In this document: one piece after another, positions 7,992-15,794 of the stretch | Layout: every line of letters begins with the position of its first letter | Position numbering within the stretch: position 1 is the stretch's first letter | Assembly: GCA_000436115.1 (NCBI GenBank) | Contig: FR894563.1 | Coordinates: 3,180 to 42,887, forward strand | DNA length: 39,708 bases | Source of the DNA: Firmicutes bacterium CAG:534 | GTDB taxonomy: Bacteria > Bacillota > Clostridia > Lachnospirales > Lachnospiraceae | Direction of reading: 5' to 3' | Program-made: the position numbers and the translations under genes | The notes under the pieces: generated by a model | Database searches by the model: none | The model's input: only the letters and a program-made list of their open reading frames with translations | Told to the model about the DNA's origin: nothing

Positions 7992-9434
7992 CTAAAAATT
8001 CACATATAAAAAGGTACTGACACCGGACAGGGAAAGCACGCTCCACACAAACAAAACCGCCATGACTATCCCGTTTCCAATTCCCGGTTTTACTTTTTTT
8101 GTATAATTTACTGCACTTGGCGCAAAAAAGATCAAAAGCAGCAATAAGGCAAGGAGCAGAAGCATCAGGATATAATGGGCATATTGCCAGCTATCCAGGT
8201 GCAGTACCTTGATCACATACCAGAACTCATCCAGATTAAAGCAGCCGGCCAGATTCCAGTTCAGTCTGCCTCCCTTTCCGCTAAGCATGATCCTGAAAAG
8301 AGAAATGGCCTCCCCGGGATCCGCCGCCCTGAAAAACACCCATGCAGCATTTACATAAAGGAACGTCAGAAAGACCTTCACGCCATGACAAAGCTTTCCT
8401 TCACGCCTTTCTTTCGTTCCGCGCATATCCAAAAGCCACCTGGTCAGCACATATAATCCGCCGTGCATCAGTCCCCAGATCAGGAAATTGATCCCTTCTC
8501 CGTGCCACAATCCGCTGATCACAAATACCAGAAGACAGTTCCAATAGGTTCTCCATCTCCCTTTCCTGTTTCCCCCAAGGGGAATGTAAAGATATTTGGT
8601 AAAGAAACGGGTCAGCGTAATGTGCCAGCCCTTCCAAAACTCCAGAATATTAGCTGCACGATAAGGGGAGTCGAAATTAAGAGGAAGCTCCAGGCCAAAG
8701 CTGCCTGAAATTCCCATTGCCATATCGCAGTAACCGCTGAAATCAAAATAAAGCTGCAGCGTATACGCCAGCATCACGATCACCGCATCCGCAGAATTCA
8801 GCGTCCCCAGGCTTTCATACCCCAGATCCACCGCTTTTCCAAGGGTATCTGCTATCAGCACCTTTTTAAACAGTCCCAGCACAAACAGATAGCAGCACTT
8901 GTAAAGCTTTTCCCATCCCACAAAGGATGCTTTCTTTTCAAGCTCTGGCAGGATCTCCCCCGGAAGCGCAATAGGTCCCTGGATTATTTTGGGAAACCAT
9001 GTCACATAAATGCCATAGGGCAGAAATCCCGTCCTTTTCAGGTTTCCTCTGTAGCATTCCATTAAAAAAGCAATCTGGGTAAATGTAAAAAAGCTGATGG
9101 ATAAAGGCTTATAAGTACCGGTATCCAGATATTTAAAGCAGGCAAGCAGCAAAATATCGATCAAAAGTCCTGCTGCCAGCAGGGATTTTTTCCTGTTTCC
9201 GCCCTGCTGTTCTTCCGTTCCCCCGCAAAGCTTATAGCCAATCCCGTAGTTTACTGCCATACTTCCCAGAAGAACAGGAAGATAATGCACGGAGCTCCAG
9301 CCATAAAACACAAGGCTTCCCGCCAGCATCAACAGCCACAGCAGTTCCCTTCCATGCCTTTTGGCACACCACAAATATAAGCCCAGCATCACAGGCCAGA
9401 ACAAAAAAAGAAAAGAATATGAATTAAACAACAT
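7992..9434 (-). CDS. MBOAT-family O-acyltransferase (AlgI/DltB-like)
   Basis: This 480-residue polytopic protein belongs to the membrane-bound O-acyltransferase family. Landmarks are the AlgI-like LQLYFDFSGYCDMAMG stretch (227-242), NILEFWKGWHITLTRFF, and the active-site region SGLWHGEGINFLIWGLMHG with conserved His311 and His324. The family passes an acyl group from a cytoplasmic donor through the membrane to a glycan or teichoic acid outside, usually with an SGNH partner. That partner is encoded 8 nt downstream. The ATG at 9434 shares a base with the preceding stop (TGATG), indicating coupling. A second MBOAT/SGNH pair lies at 23333-25785. Acetyl is the most common group but the substrate cannot be read here. 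Confidence 0.93.
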   Translation of the reverse strand: MLFNSYSFLFLFWPVMLGLYLWCAKRHGRELLWLLMLAGSLVFYGWSSVHYLPVLLGSMAVNYGIGYKLCGGTEEQQGGNRKKSLLAAGLLIDILLLACFKYLDTGTYKPLSISFFTFTQIAFLMECYRGNLKRTGFLPYGIYVTWFPKIIQGPIALPGEILPELEKKASFVGWEKLYKCCYLFVLGLFKKVLIADTLGKAVDLGYESLGTLNSADAVIVMLAYTLQLYFDFSGYCDMAMGISGSFGLELPLNFDSPYRAANILEFWKGWHITLTRFFTKYLYIPLGGNRKGRWRTYWNCLLVFVISGLWHGEGINFLIWGLMHGGLYVLTRWLLDMRGTKERREGKLCHGVKVFLTFLYVNAAWVFFRAADPGEAISLFRIMLSGKGGRLNWNLAGCFNLDEFWYVIKVLHLDSWQYAHYILMLLLLALLLLLIFFAPSAVNYTKKVKPGIGNGIVMAVLFVWSVLSLSGVSTFLYVNF

Positions 9435-10237
9435 CAGTTTTCATCCTCATAGTATTTCTGCCAGCTTTCTACCTCCAGGGCCGTAACCGGATCCTCATAA
9501 ATGCGATAGTCATCTATCACGGCCACAAGCGAAAGACCGCAGGTTTCCGGATCTTTGTCCGTTTCCTTGCTGGGGGAAAACACAACATATTGACAGTAAT
9601 CCGCTCGGATGGCCTCTATCAGATCTTCCATGCAGACCACCTCTGACCCTTCCATTGCCTCGTAGACCGCATTGTAATAATCCCACTGGGAAGCGATCAT
9701 CTCCCGGCCATAGGGCATATTGATCCTGGCGCTGTACTGCCTCACAAAATGGATCAGCTCCGTAGGCATCACTGCGCTGACCCGTCCGTCTTCCTCCTCC
9801 GGTTCTATCAGATCACAGATTTTGATCACGGTATCCGGTATATGATAAAGGTTTTCCGCCTTGGAAATATAACTGCTCCGGTAAACAAGACTGCCGCAGA
9901 GGCCGATCAGTACCATGCTGACCGCAAGTCCGATCCTCATATGCTTTGCAAATGCCCTGCAGGCTCCTGTCGCCGTAATCAGCCCCATAGGGATCAGCCA
10001 GAGTATTCTGTAATAGGTCTCTCCGTCCAGCCCTGCTGCCACAAAGACCTTTCTGCTCAAAGGACACAAGAAAAGCACAATGAGGATCAGAGGCGCATAC
10101 ACCAGAAAGTATCTTACCCTCTTATCCTTTTCTGTAATCAGCAGATAAATAAGCGCCGCCGCTGTCAGCAGCATCAGCAGCTTTAGTCCCGTATATAATT
10201 TAAAGATCACAAGGCTTTCTATGAAAATCCCAAACAT
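9434..10237 (-). CDS. Membrane protein with C-terminal outer domain, possible partner of the upstream GT-C-like protein
   Basis: I do not recognise a named family. The 267-residue protein has four or five membrane segments in its first 120 residues. A soluble part of about 145 residues follows and ends in VAVIDDYRIYED. That layout (helices, then a small alpha/beta outer domain finishing with a Tyr-Ile-Tyr strand) is what the C-terminal half of many GT-C glycosyltransferases looks like, including the one at 11424-12941. The upstream gene at 10285 has the N-terminal GT-C half but no such tail. The two may therefore act as one split enzyme. The start at 10237 has AAAGGAG upstream, and the frames are separated by stops, so this is not a simple recent frameshift. 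It is coupled to the MBOAT gene by TGATG. Confidence 0.6.
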   Translation of the reverse strand: MFGIFIESLVIFKLYTGLKLLMLLTAAALIYLLITEKDKRVRYFLVYAPLILIVLFLCPLSRKVFVAAGLDGETYYRILWLIPMGLITATGACRAFAKHMRIGLAVSMVLIGLCGSLVYRSSYISKAENLYHIPDTVIKICDLIEPEEEDGRVSAVMPTELIHFVRQYSARINMPYGREMIASQWDYYNAVYEAMEGSEVVCMEDLIEAIRADYCQYVVFSPSKETDKDPETCGLSLVAVIDDYRIYEDPVTALEVESWQKYYEDEN

Positions 10238-10284
10238 GCCTCTTCTCCTTTTCCATCTGCAAAAGCCTTCCGGCTGCTACCCCT

Positions 10285-11391
10285 TTATCCTATGATCCCA
10301 TGTGTCAGCAAAAGGTAAAACAATACATAAATCCCACCGGGGATACAGCTAAGCGCCGTCTTAACCAGGATCCACGGTTTTCTTTTCCATACGGCTGCTA
10401 TCAGGGAAAGCCCTGCACTCATCAGGCAGCTCAAAAGCACCGCCAGGGAGCTGCTGGCTCCGCCTGCCAGATTTAATAACGCAAGAAGGATCCAGTAGCC
10501 TGTCTGCTTCCGCTTTTCTCCTCTTTGCACCGGCTTAAACAGTTCTAAAAAGATCCACAGAACAGCCGGCATCACAAAATTACCGGCAAAGGATTTTCCC
10601 TGCCAGGTTCTTGTGAGGAAAAAGGTCTCCGTGGTATAGATCGATACATTTCCAAACATCTGCCACAGTGCCATTAACACCATAAACATGGGCAGTCTCT
10701 CTTTTTTGCGGAAAATAGACCGCCCGATCTTTTCATACACCATATAGGTCAGAGGGATCAGGATCAGCGGCAATATACTATGACTTAAAATGGTTGCATG
10801 GATCCCGCACAGCTTTCCGATCATAGCTTCCCAGATCGGAAAAAGCGCCAGACAGTGCCGCACATCTAACGGGGCGCTTCTGCCCGTGTACGGATTCACC
10901 CGGTATAGGGTATCTACCTGCTGTGCGATCACCGCCTGCGCCCCGTAATACGCATCATCCCCATCAAATGAGGCTCTGGTGAAGGCCATATAAAGCTGGA
11001 TGCCCAGAAGCAGGAAAAAAATCCCCCAGATCACCGCCTGCTCCACTTTCCATTTTGCCGGGGCAGGCTTTCTTTTTCCTATCGGATAGGGCAGGCTGAC
11101 CGCCATTCCCTTAGAAACCCGATGAAAGGTCAGAAAAATTCCCGCTGATGCAAAGGCCACCAGAACAGGGGAAAGGATCATCGTCAGGATCGTAAGCCCC
11201 CGGTAGACTGCCAGAAGCACCACTGGGATCCCGATCACTTCAAGAAGCGCAAACATCAGAATATATCCGGCAATCAAAGCGGTCTGCAGATCCCTGTGCT
11301 CTTTTTTGAAAAGAGGAAAAAACAGCATTCCCATCCCGGCAGGTACCAGCAAAAGCAAAAACAAAAGTCCCAATATCCGAAGTACGATCAT
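10285..11391 (-). CDS. Polytopic GT-C-like membrane protein (DUF6077-like, tentative)
   Basis: This 368-residue protein has around nine hydrophobic segments. After the fourth or fifth helix there is an acidic loop, FDGDDAYYGAQ (142-152), followed by a segment with VNPYTGRSAPLDVRHCLALFP. An acidic pair in an early outer loop is a hallmark of GT-C glycosyltransferases that use polyprenyl-phosphate sugars, so a transferase role outside the membrane is likely. It recalls the DUF6077 family, but I hold that lightly. It ends in a membrane helix without the usual soluble tail; the next gene, 47 nt downstream, could supply it. It follows the GT-C gene at 11424 by 32 nt in the same unit. Confidence 0.6.
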   Translation of the reverse strand: MIVLRILGLLFLLLLVPAGMGMLFFPLFKKEHRDLQTALIAGYILMFALLEVIGIPVVLLAVYRGLTILTMILSPVLVAFASAGIFLTFHRVSKGMAVSLPYPIGKRKPAPAKWKVEQAVIWGIFFLLLGIQLYMAFTRASFDGDDAYYGAQAVIAQQVDTLYRVNPYTGRSAPLDVRHCLALFPIWEAMIGKLCGIHATILSHSILPLILIPLTYMVYEKIGRSIFRKKERLPMFMVLMALWQMFGNVSIYTTETFFLTRTWQGKSFAGNFVMPAVLWIFLELFKPVQRGEKRKQTGYWILLALLNLAGGASSSLAVLLSCLMSAGLSLIAAVWKRKPWILVKTALSCIPGGIYVLFYLLLTHGIIG

Positions 11392-11423
11392 ATCACTTTC
11401 ATTCCTTTCTTCTGCCCAGATCC

Positions 11424-12941
11424 TTAAGCGCCAAGTCCCCGTTTCCGGAACAGATAATAGGTAAAGGACAGCTCTCCCATCTGCCAGGGCTGTTCATCCA
11501 CCAGCTCATATTGTTCAAAGATTACCTCCGGATAGGTAGCCCTTGCGATCACATAATCTGTTTTTCCTTCCCTGATATACCCTTCCTGCTCCTCCATTAC
11601 ATAGTCAAGAAGGATCGTCTGGGTCTGAAACCACCTGCAGGTCGGCACAATGTCACATACCGTATAAAGCCCCGCATCCAGACAGTTGATATTCAGCAGG
11701 GTAGGATCCTCCGTCTCCAGAACAATGTCCCGGAACTTGTATAAGAACAGATCCTCTTTCTTTTCCGACAGATAGGAAATGTTCATGGAACAGCCCACTG
11801 CCACGGCCAGGGAAGCTGCCAGAGAGCAGGCGCAGAACCATTTTCCTGCCGGTATAGAAGTTCTATCCAGTAGTTTACCCAAAAGGCAAAAGCCCAAAAC
11901 CGTAAACACGCTGAGCGGCAGCGCATAATAGGGCAGTTCCGAACCGCCCACATAAATACCCACAAACAGGAAAAAGCAAAGGGAAATGATCGAAAAACGT
12001 TCCAGCCATTTTGCGCCTTTCCTGAAAAGCTGCCATAAAACGCCCGGGATCAGAAATACAAAGGAGATCCAGTTTTGCCTTGCGATCCAGTAAAACTGCT
12101 TCCCCAGGGTATAAATCCTTTCATAAAGGGAAGGGCCTTCTCCGTTCAGATTGCTGTAAACGAACACATTCACATAAACATAGCCCCAGTACCACTCGTA
12201 AAGCGCCCCCTGCACTCCGAAATAAAGCAGCCACGGGAGGAATGGCAGAAACATTCCAAGCAAAAAGAACAGGCAGCCCTTCACAGCGCCCCAGAAGTCC
12301 TTTCTTACCAGAAAGGAAAAGGCCATACACATCATATAGGCAAAGAAAAAACCAAGCCCCGTAAATTTAATATTGGCCACCATTCCCGCCAGGATCCCTG
12401 CTGCAAAAAGGGTCTTAAACGAAACCGGCTTAGAAGGGTAATCTTCCTTAAAGTAGCGAAGCAGCAGAAAAAGCCCCCATAAAAGAAAAGGAAAACAGAT
12501 TTCTTCCGCACTTCCTCCCCAGTAAAAACTATAGGAGGAAAACACCACCGCAAGACTTAAGGGCGCTAACCAAAACGCCGTATTCTCTTTTGCATAGAGG
12601 GATAAGATCCTTCGGATCGCCAGCAGATCAAAAACAGCCAGCAAAATCTCCAGGAAAAAAACACCGAGAAACGTGGTATGAGAGACAAGATAAGACAATC
12701 CATACAGAAAATACAGATACATTCCCTTCTGGTCGAACACATCTCTGTAAGGCATCTTTCCATGAAACAGCGCCTTTCCCACAGAAAAGTAACTGTTGGC
12801 ATCGCACCAGTCATTACAGGGATATAAAAAGGAAGATCTTGTAACAAACAGCATCAGAAGAAAAGCCGCAAGAAAAAAATAAAGTATCTCGCAGACCCCT
12901 TTGTTTCTCAATAAAGATGTACTGTTTTTCAAAGGCTTCAT
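11424..12941 (-). CDS. GT39/GT-C family membrane glycosyltransferase
   Basis: This 505-residue polytopic protein has the GT39-like layout. An N-terminal helix is followed by an outer loop with PCNDWCDANSYFSVG (41-55), where Asp44 and Asp47 are candidate catalytic acids. Next comes PYRDVFDQKG (64-73), and many helices follow. The C-terminal outer domain of about 110 residues ends FTYYLFRKRG. Family members transfer a sugar from a polyprenyl-phosphate carrier to a glycan, lipid or protein outside the membrane. It is first in a five-gene unit that ends with the MBOAT/SGNH pair, so transfer and acylation may affect the same product. A strong promoter lies at 12972-13000. Donor and acceptor are unknown. 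Confidence 0.82.
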   Translation of the reverse strand: MKPLKNSTSLLRNKGVCEILYFFLAAFLLMLFVTRSSFLYPCNDWCDANSYFSVGKALFHGKMPYRDVFDQKGMYLYFLYGLSYLVSHTTFLGVFFLEILLAVFDLLAIRRILSLYAKENTAFWLAPLSLAVVFSSYSFYWGGSAEEICFPFLLWGLFLLLRYFKEDYPSKPVSFKTLFAAGILAGMVANIKFTGLGFFFAYMMCMAFSFLVRKDFWGAVKGCLFFLLGMFLPFLPWLLYFGVQGALYEWYWGYVYVNVFVYSNLNGEGPSLYERIYTLGKQFYWIARQNWISFVFLIPGVLWQLFRKGAKWLERFSIISLCFFLFVGIYVGGSELPYYALPLSVFTVLGFCLLGKLLDRTSIPAGKWFCACSLAASLAVAVGCSMNISYLSEKKEDLFLYKFRDIVLETEDPTLLNINCLDAGLYTVCDIVPTCRWFQTQTILLDYVMEEQEGYIREGKTDYVIARATYPEVIFEQYELVDEQPWQMGELSFTYYLFRKRGLGA

Positions 12942-12971
12942 TCTATATGCTCCGTCTGTATTCTCCCTCTT

Positions 12972-13000
12972 ATTTTAGTCATTATGGGATTTTCTGTCAA
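12972..13000 (-). promoter_or_regulatory. Promoter of the 12941-6883 unit
   Basis: On the minus strand a perfect TTGACA (13000-12995) and TAAAAT (12977-12972) are 17 nt apart. They lie 31 nt ahead of the start codon at 12941. The promoter is back-to-back with the one serving 13077. Confidence 0.8.
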
Positions 13001-13009
13001 CTTCTGTGG

Positions 13010-13038
13010 TGGACACGTTTTTTAAACTATGTTATAAT
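13010..13038 (+). promoter_or_regulatory. Promoter of the FAD oxidoreductase gene at 13077
   Basis: TGGACA at 13010-13015 and a perfect TATAAT at 13033-13038 are 17 nt apart. A GGAGG ribosome site (13066-13070) and the ATG at 13077 follow. The -35 boxes of the two divergent promoters are only 9 nt apart, so the two units may compete or be controlled together. Confidence 0.8.
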
Positions 13039-13076
13039 TTTTAAATGAATTCCATTCGGAACATTGGAGGTATACC

Positions 13077-14654
13077 ATGAAAAAAGCACTTGTGATCGGC
13101 GCAGGCCCTGCCGGCCTCACTGCCGCCTATGAACTGCTTACAAAGTCCAAGGACATTGAAGTAACTGTATTTGAAGAAAGCGACTGCTTTGGTGGAATTT
13201 CCAAAACAGTTAACTACAAAGGAAACCGCATGGATATGGGCGGACACCGCTTTTTTTCCAAAATTCCGGAGGTCAATGACTGGTGGGATCACATGCTTCC
13301 CATGCAGGGACACCCTACCTATGACGACATCCTGTTAAACCGTCCCATGCCTCTTAAAAAGGGTGGGCCGGATCCTGAAAAGGAAGATCGGGTTATGCTC
13401 ATGCGTCACCGCGTGTCCCGTATTTTATTTGACTCTAAGTTTTATGATTATCCTGTTTCCCTCAAACTGGAAACCCTGAAGAATATGGGATTTTTAACCA
13501 CCATGAAGGTAGGCTTCAGCTATCTGGGTTCTCTGCTCCATAAACTCCCGGAGGATAATCTGGAAAACTTCTATATCAACCGGTTTGGCCGGAAGCTTTA
13601 TTCCATGTTTTTTGAATATTACACAGAAAATCTCTGGGGACGTCATCCCAGCGAAATCGATGCTTCCTGGGGTGCGCAGCGTGTTAAGGGAATGTCCATC
13701 GTTGCCATCTTAAAAGATATTTTCGGCAAAATGTTCAAAAAGAAAAACCGCAAGGTAGAAACCTCCCTGATCGAAGAATTTAAATACCCCAAGCTCGGCC
13801 CCGGTCAGCTTTGGGATGTAACCGCTGCCGAAGTGGAAAAGCTTGGAGGCACCATCATTAAAAATGCAAAGGTCACAAAGCTGCATAAGAATGACCAGAA
13901 TGTCCTTACTTCCGTGACCTATGAGAAGGACGGCCAGGAGGTTACCGTAGAAGGCGATTACATTATTTCCTCCATGCCCATTAAGGATCTTGTTGCCGGC
14001 ATGAATGATGTTCCCGCCGATCCTGCCAGGATTGCGGCAGGACTTCCTTACCGCGATTATATGACGCTTGGGGTTCTGGTTCCCAAGATCAATCTTGTAA
14101 ATAAAACAAACATGAAGACCGTCAGCAATATCGTACCGGACTGCTGGGTTTATGTACAGGACCGCAACGTCAAGCTGGGCCGCTTCCAGATTTACAACAA
14201 CTGGTCTCCCTATATGATCAAGGATCTGGAACATACCGTATGGATCGGTCTGGAGTACTTTGTAAATGAAGGGGACGACTTCTGGAATATGTCGGAAGAG
14301 GAGTTCTCAAAGGTGGGAATTGCCGAAATGATCAAGCTTGGCCTGATCGACAGCCCTGATGTTGTACTGGATACTCATATGGAAAAAGTGAAAAAGGCAT
14401 ATCCTGCTTACTTTGATACCTATGATGAGATCGATACCCTGGTAGATTATCTGAAATCCATTGACAACCTGTACTGCGTAGGCCGCAACGGACAGCACCG
14501 CTATAATAACATTGACCATTCCATGGTAACCTCCTTTGAAACGGTAAAGAATATCCTTTCCGGCGCAAAGGACAAGTCCAATATCTGGAGCGTCAATACC
14601 GAACAGGAATACCACGAAGAAGCAAAAACTCCGGAAGCCGGAGAAGTGGATTAA
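13077..14654 (+). CDS. FAD-dependent oxidoreductase, UDP-galactopyranose mutase/protoporphyrinogen-oxidase-like
   Basis: This 525-residue flavoprotein has an N-terminal dinucleotide-binding motif VIGAGPAGLTAAYELL (6-21), then FGGISKTV and MDMGGHRFFSK. Its C-terminal signature is YCVGRNGQHRYNNIDHSM, which closes the FAD site. This architecture is shared by UDP-galactopyranose mutases and a broad amine-oxidase-like group found in polysaccharide clusters. It is longer than classical UGM (about 370-390 residues), so ring contraction of UDP-galactose is possible but not assured; oxidation of a sugar is the alternative. No signal peptide is present, so it is cytoplasmic. It forms a single-gene unit with its own promoter and a strong terminator. 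Two further FAD enzymes lie in the neighbouring operon. Confidence 0.8.
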   Translation: MKKALVIGAGPAGLTAAYELLTKSKDIEVTVFEESDCFGGISKTVNYKGNRMDMGGHRFFSKIPEVNDWWDHMLPMQGHPTYDDILLNRPMPLKKGGPDPEKEDRVMLMRHRVSRILFDSKFYDYPVSLKLETLKNMGFLTTMKVGFSYLGSLLHKLPEDNLENFYINRFGRKLYSMFFEYYTENLWGRHPSEIDASWGAQRVKGMSIVAILKDIFGKMFKKKNRKVETSLIEEFKYPKLGPGQLWDVTAAEVEKLGGTIIKNAKVTKLHKNDQNVLTSVTYEKDGQEVTVEGDYIISSMPIKDLVAGMNDVPADPARIAAGLPYRDYMTLGVLVPKINLVNKTNMKTVSNIVPDCWVYVQDRNVKLGRFQIYNNWSPYMIKDLEHTVWIGLEYFVNEGDDFWNMSEEEFSKVGIAEMIKLGLIDSPDVVLDTHMEKVKKAYPAYFDTYDEIDTLVDYLKSIDNLYCVGRNGQHRYNNIDHSMVTSFETVKNILSGAKDKSNIWSVNTEQEYHEEAKTPEAGEVD

Positions 14655-14666
14655 TCCACATAAAAG

Positions 14667-14706
14667 AACTGGCACACCGCTTTTCATAGCAGTGTGCCAG
14701 TTTTTT
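14667..14706. terminator. Bidirectional Rho-independent terminator
   Basis: An inverted repeat pairs CTGGCACAC (14669-14677) with GTGTGCCAG (14692-14700). It is flanked by a T6 run at 14701-14706 on the plus strand, and by a T-rich run on the minus strand made by the AAAAG before the stem. It sits between the convergent stops at 14654 and 14717, so it can serve both genes. Confidence 0.9.
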
Positions 14707-14716
14707 ATTGTCAATT

Positions 14717-15703
14717 TTATTTTCCTTTACGGAACAGGGACTGTCTTGCGCCATGATTGGCTTCCCTATGCTTTAACGTATCATCCACCACATCCATACG
14801 GAGTCCCGCATCAATGAAATCACAATACTTACAGAAGTTGTAATCTCCTCTGCTGGTTCTGATGGCCTTTCGGAGTTTCTGGTACTCCTCACTGTTCCAT
14901 GCTTCCTTTAGGGGTGTCACATTCAGATCAGCCAGTGTGGTAACCTCAAAGTTATCACAGCAGCAGATCCCCATTCTTCCATCCGGGAAAATGAACATGT
15001 CCGTGTAAGGCATCAGACAGGTTTCCTTAATGATCTTCTGCGTGTTCTGCTTGTTGGGTGCGCTTCCCGCACGGTTTGTCAGTACCGCATCCATGTAACG
15101 CATCTGGATCAGCAGCTCCACATCCTTGAACTCTTCCGGATGAGCCTTTGCATAATCATAAATTTCCTGTACATTATCATGAAGCTTCATATCACGGCAA
15201 TAGTTGTTGATGATCAGCTGATTGACATAAGGGATGATTTCCTTTACCTTGTCCACCGTAAGCAGAAGTCCGTTAGAGGAAAGGAAGATAAAGCTATCCG
15301 GCAGCTTTTCCCTGCAATACTTGTGGAATTCCACAATTCTGGTATCCAGAAACGGTTCATTATTTCCGTATAAGGTCAGATGCCCCTTGTAGCCCCAGTC
15401 ATGAAGCTGATCGATAATGCTGTAGAACAGCGCATCATCCATTTTCCTATAAGGACGTTTTTCAGCGTTTTTGTTGGCTGTACAGAAAGAGCAGGTGCTG
15501 TTGCAGCGATTAATGGTTTCCAAATTCACTACAAGCGGCATGGGAGGCTCTTTCCCCTCCAAAAAGTAATTGATATATTTCTCCTGAAGTTTATTTCTGG
15601 TCAAAAACTGAAGCTTCAGATAGCTTTCAGATGAAAGCTTGGGAAAACGCTTTTGCAGATTCCAGCCCAGCGATCCGCCAAAATTATGATATCTAACTGA
15701 CAT
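14717..15703 (-). CDS. Radical SAM protein with SPASM-like C-terminal cysteines
   Basis: This 328-residue radical SAM enzyme has the cluster motif CNSTCSFC (Cys67, Cys71, Cys74) for the SAM-binding 4Fe-4S cluster. LTLYGNNEPFLD stands where the family's GGEP motif is expected. The C-terminal part carries several cysteines (CLMPYTDMFIFPDGRMGICCCD, then FCKYCD) in a SPASM-like pattern that would hold an extra iron-sulfur cluster. Such proteins modify peptides, sugars or enzymes; no candidate precursor peptide is encoded nearby, so a sugar or protein target of the glycan pathway is more likely. GGAGG precedes the ATG at 15703. It has its own promoter but can also be reached by read-through from the operon ending at 15795. 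A second radical SAM gene lies at 38450-39586. Confidence 0.87.
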   Translation of the reverse strand: MSVRYHNFGGSLGWNLQKRFPKLSSESYLKLQFLTRNKLQEKYINYFLEGKEPPMPLVVNLETINRCNSTCSFCTANKNAEKRPYRKMDDALFYSIIDQLHDWGYKGHLTLYGNNEPFLDTRIVEFHKYCREKLPDSFIFLSSNGLLLTVDKVKEIIPYVNQLIINNYCRDMKLHDNVQEIYDYAKAHPEEFKDVELLIQMRYMDAVLTNRAGSAPNKQNTQKIIKETCLMPYTDMFIFPDGRMGICCCDNFEVTTLADLNVTPLKEAWNSEEYQKLRKAIRTSRGDYNFCKYCDFIDAGLRMDVVDDTLKHREANHGARQSLFRKGK

Positions 15704-15750
15704 TTCTTCCTCCGTTTCAAATTAGACGTTCTAAATTCGCTAACTTATTT

Positions 15751-15779
15751 ATACTAACATTTCTAAATAGAAGCGTCAA
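15751..15779 (-). promoter_or_regulatory. Promoter of the radical SAM gene at 14717-15703
   Basis: On the minus strand TTGACG (15779-15774) and TAGTAT (15756-15751) are 17 nt apart, about 50 nt ahead of the start codon. No terminator separates this promoter from the end of the upstream operon at 15795. Confidence 0.6.
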
Positions 15780-15794
15780 CTTTTAATCTGTATC

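Noticed and set aside
10238..10290. Frameshift joining the 10285 and 9434 genes
   Set aside because: The first frame ends in TAA and the second has an upstream TAG just after it, and a good AAAGGAG site precedes the second ATG, so two real genes are more likely.
14655..14716. Possible small peptide gene next to the radical SAM gene
   Set aside because: The gap is filled by the bidirectional terminator, and the 91-nt gap on the other side (15704-15794) holds a promoter; neither leaves room for a precursor peptide with a ribosome site.
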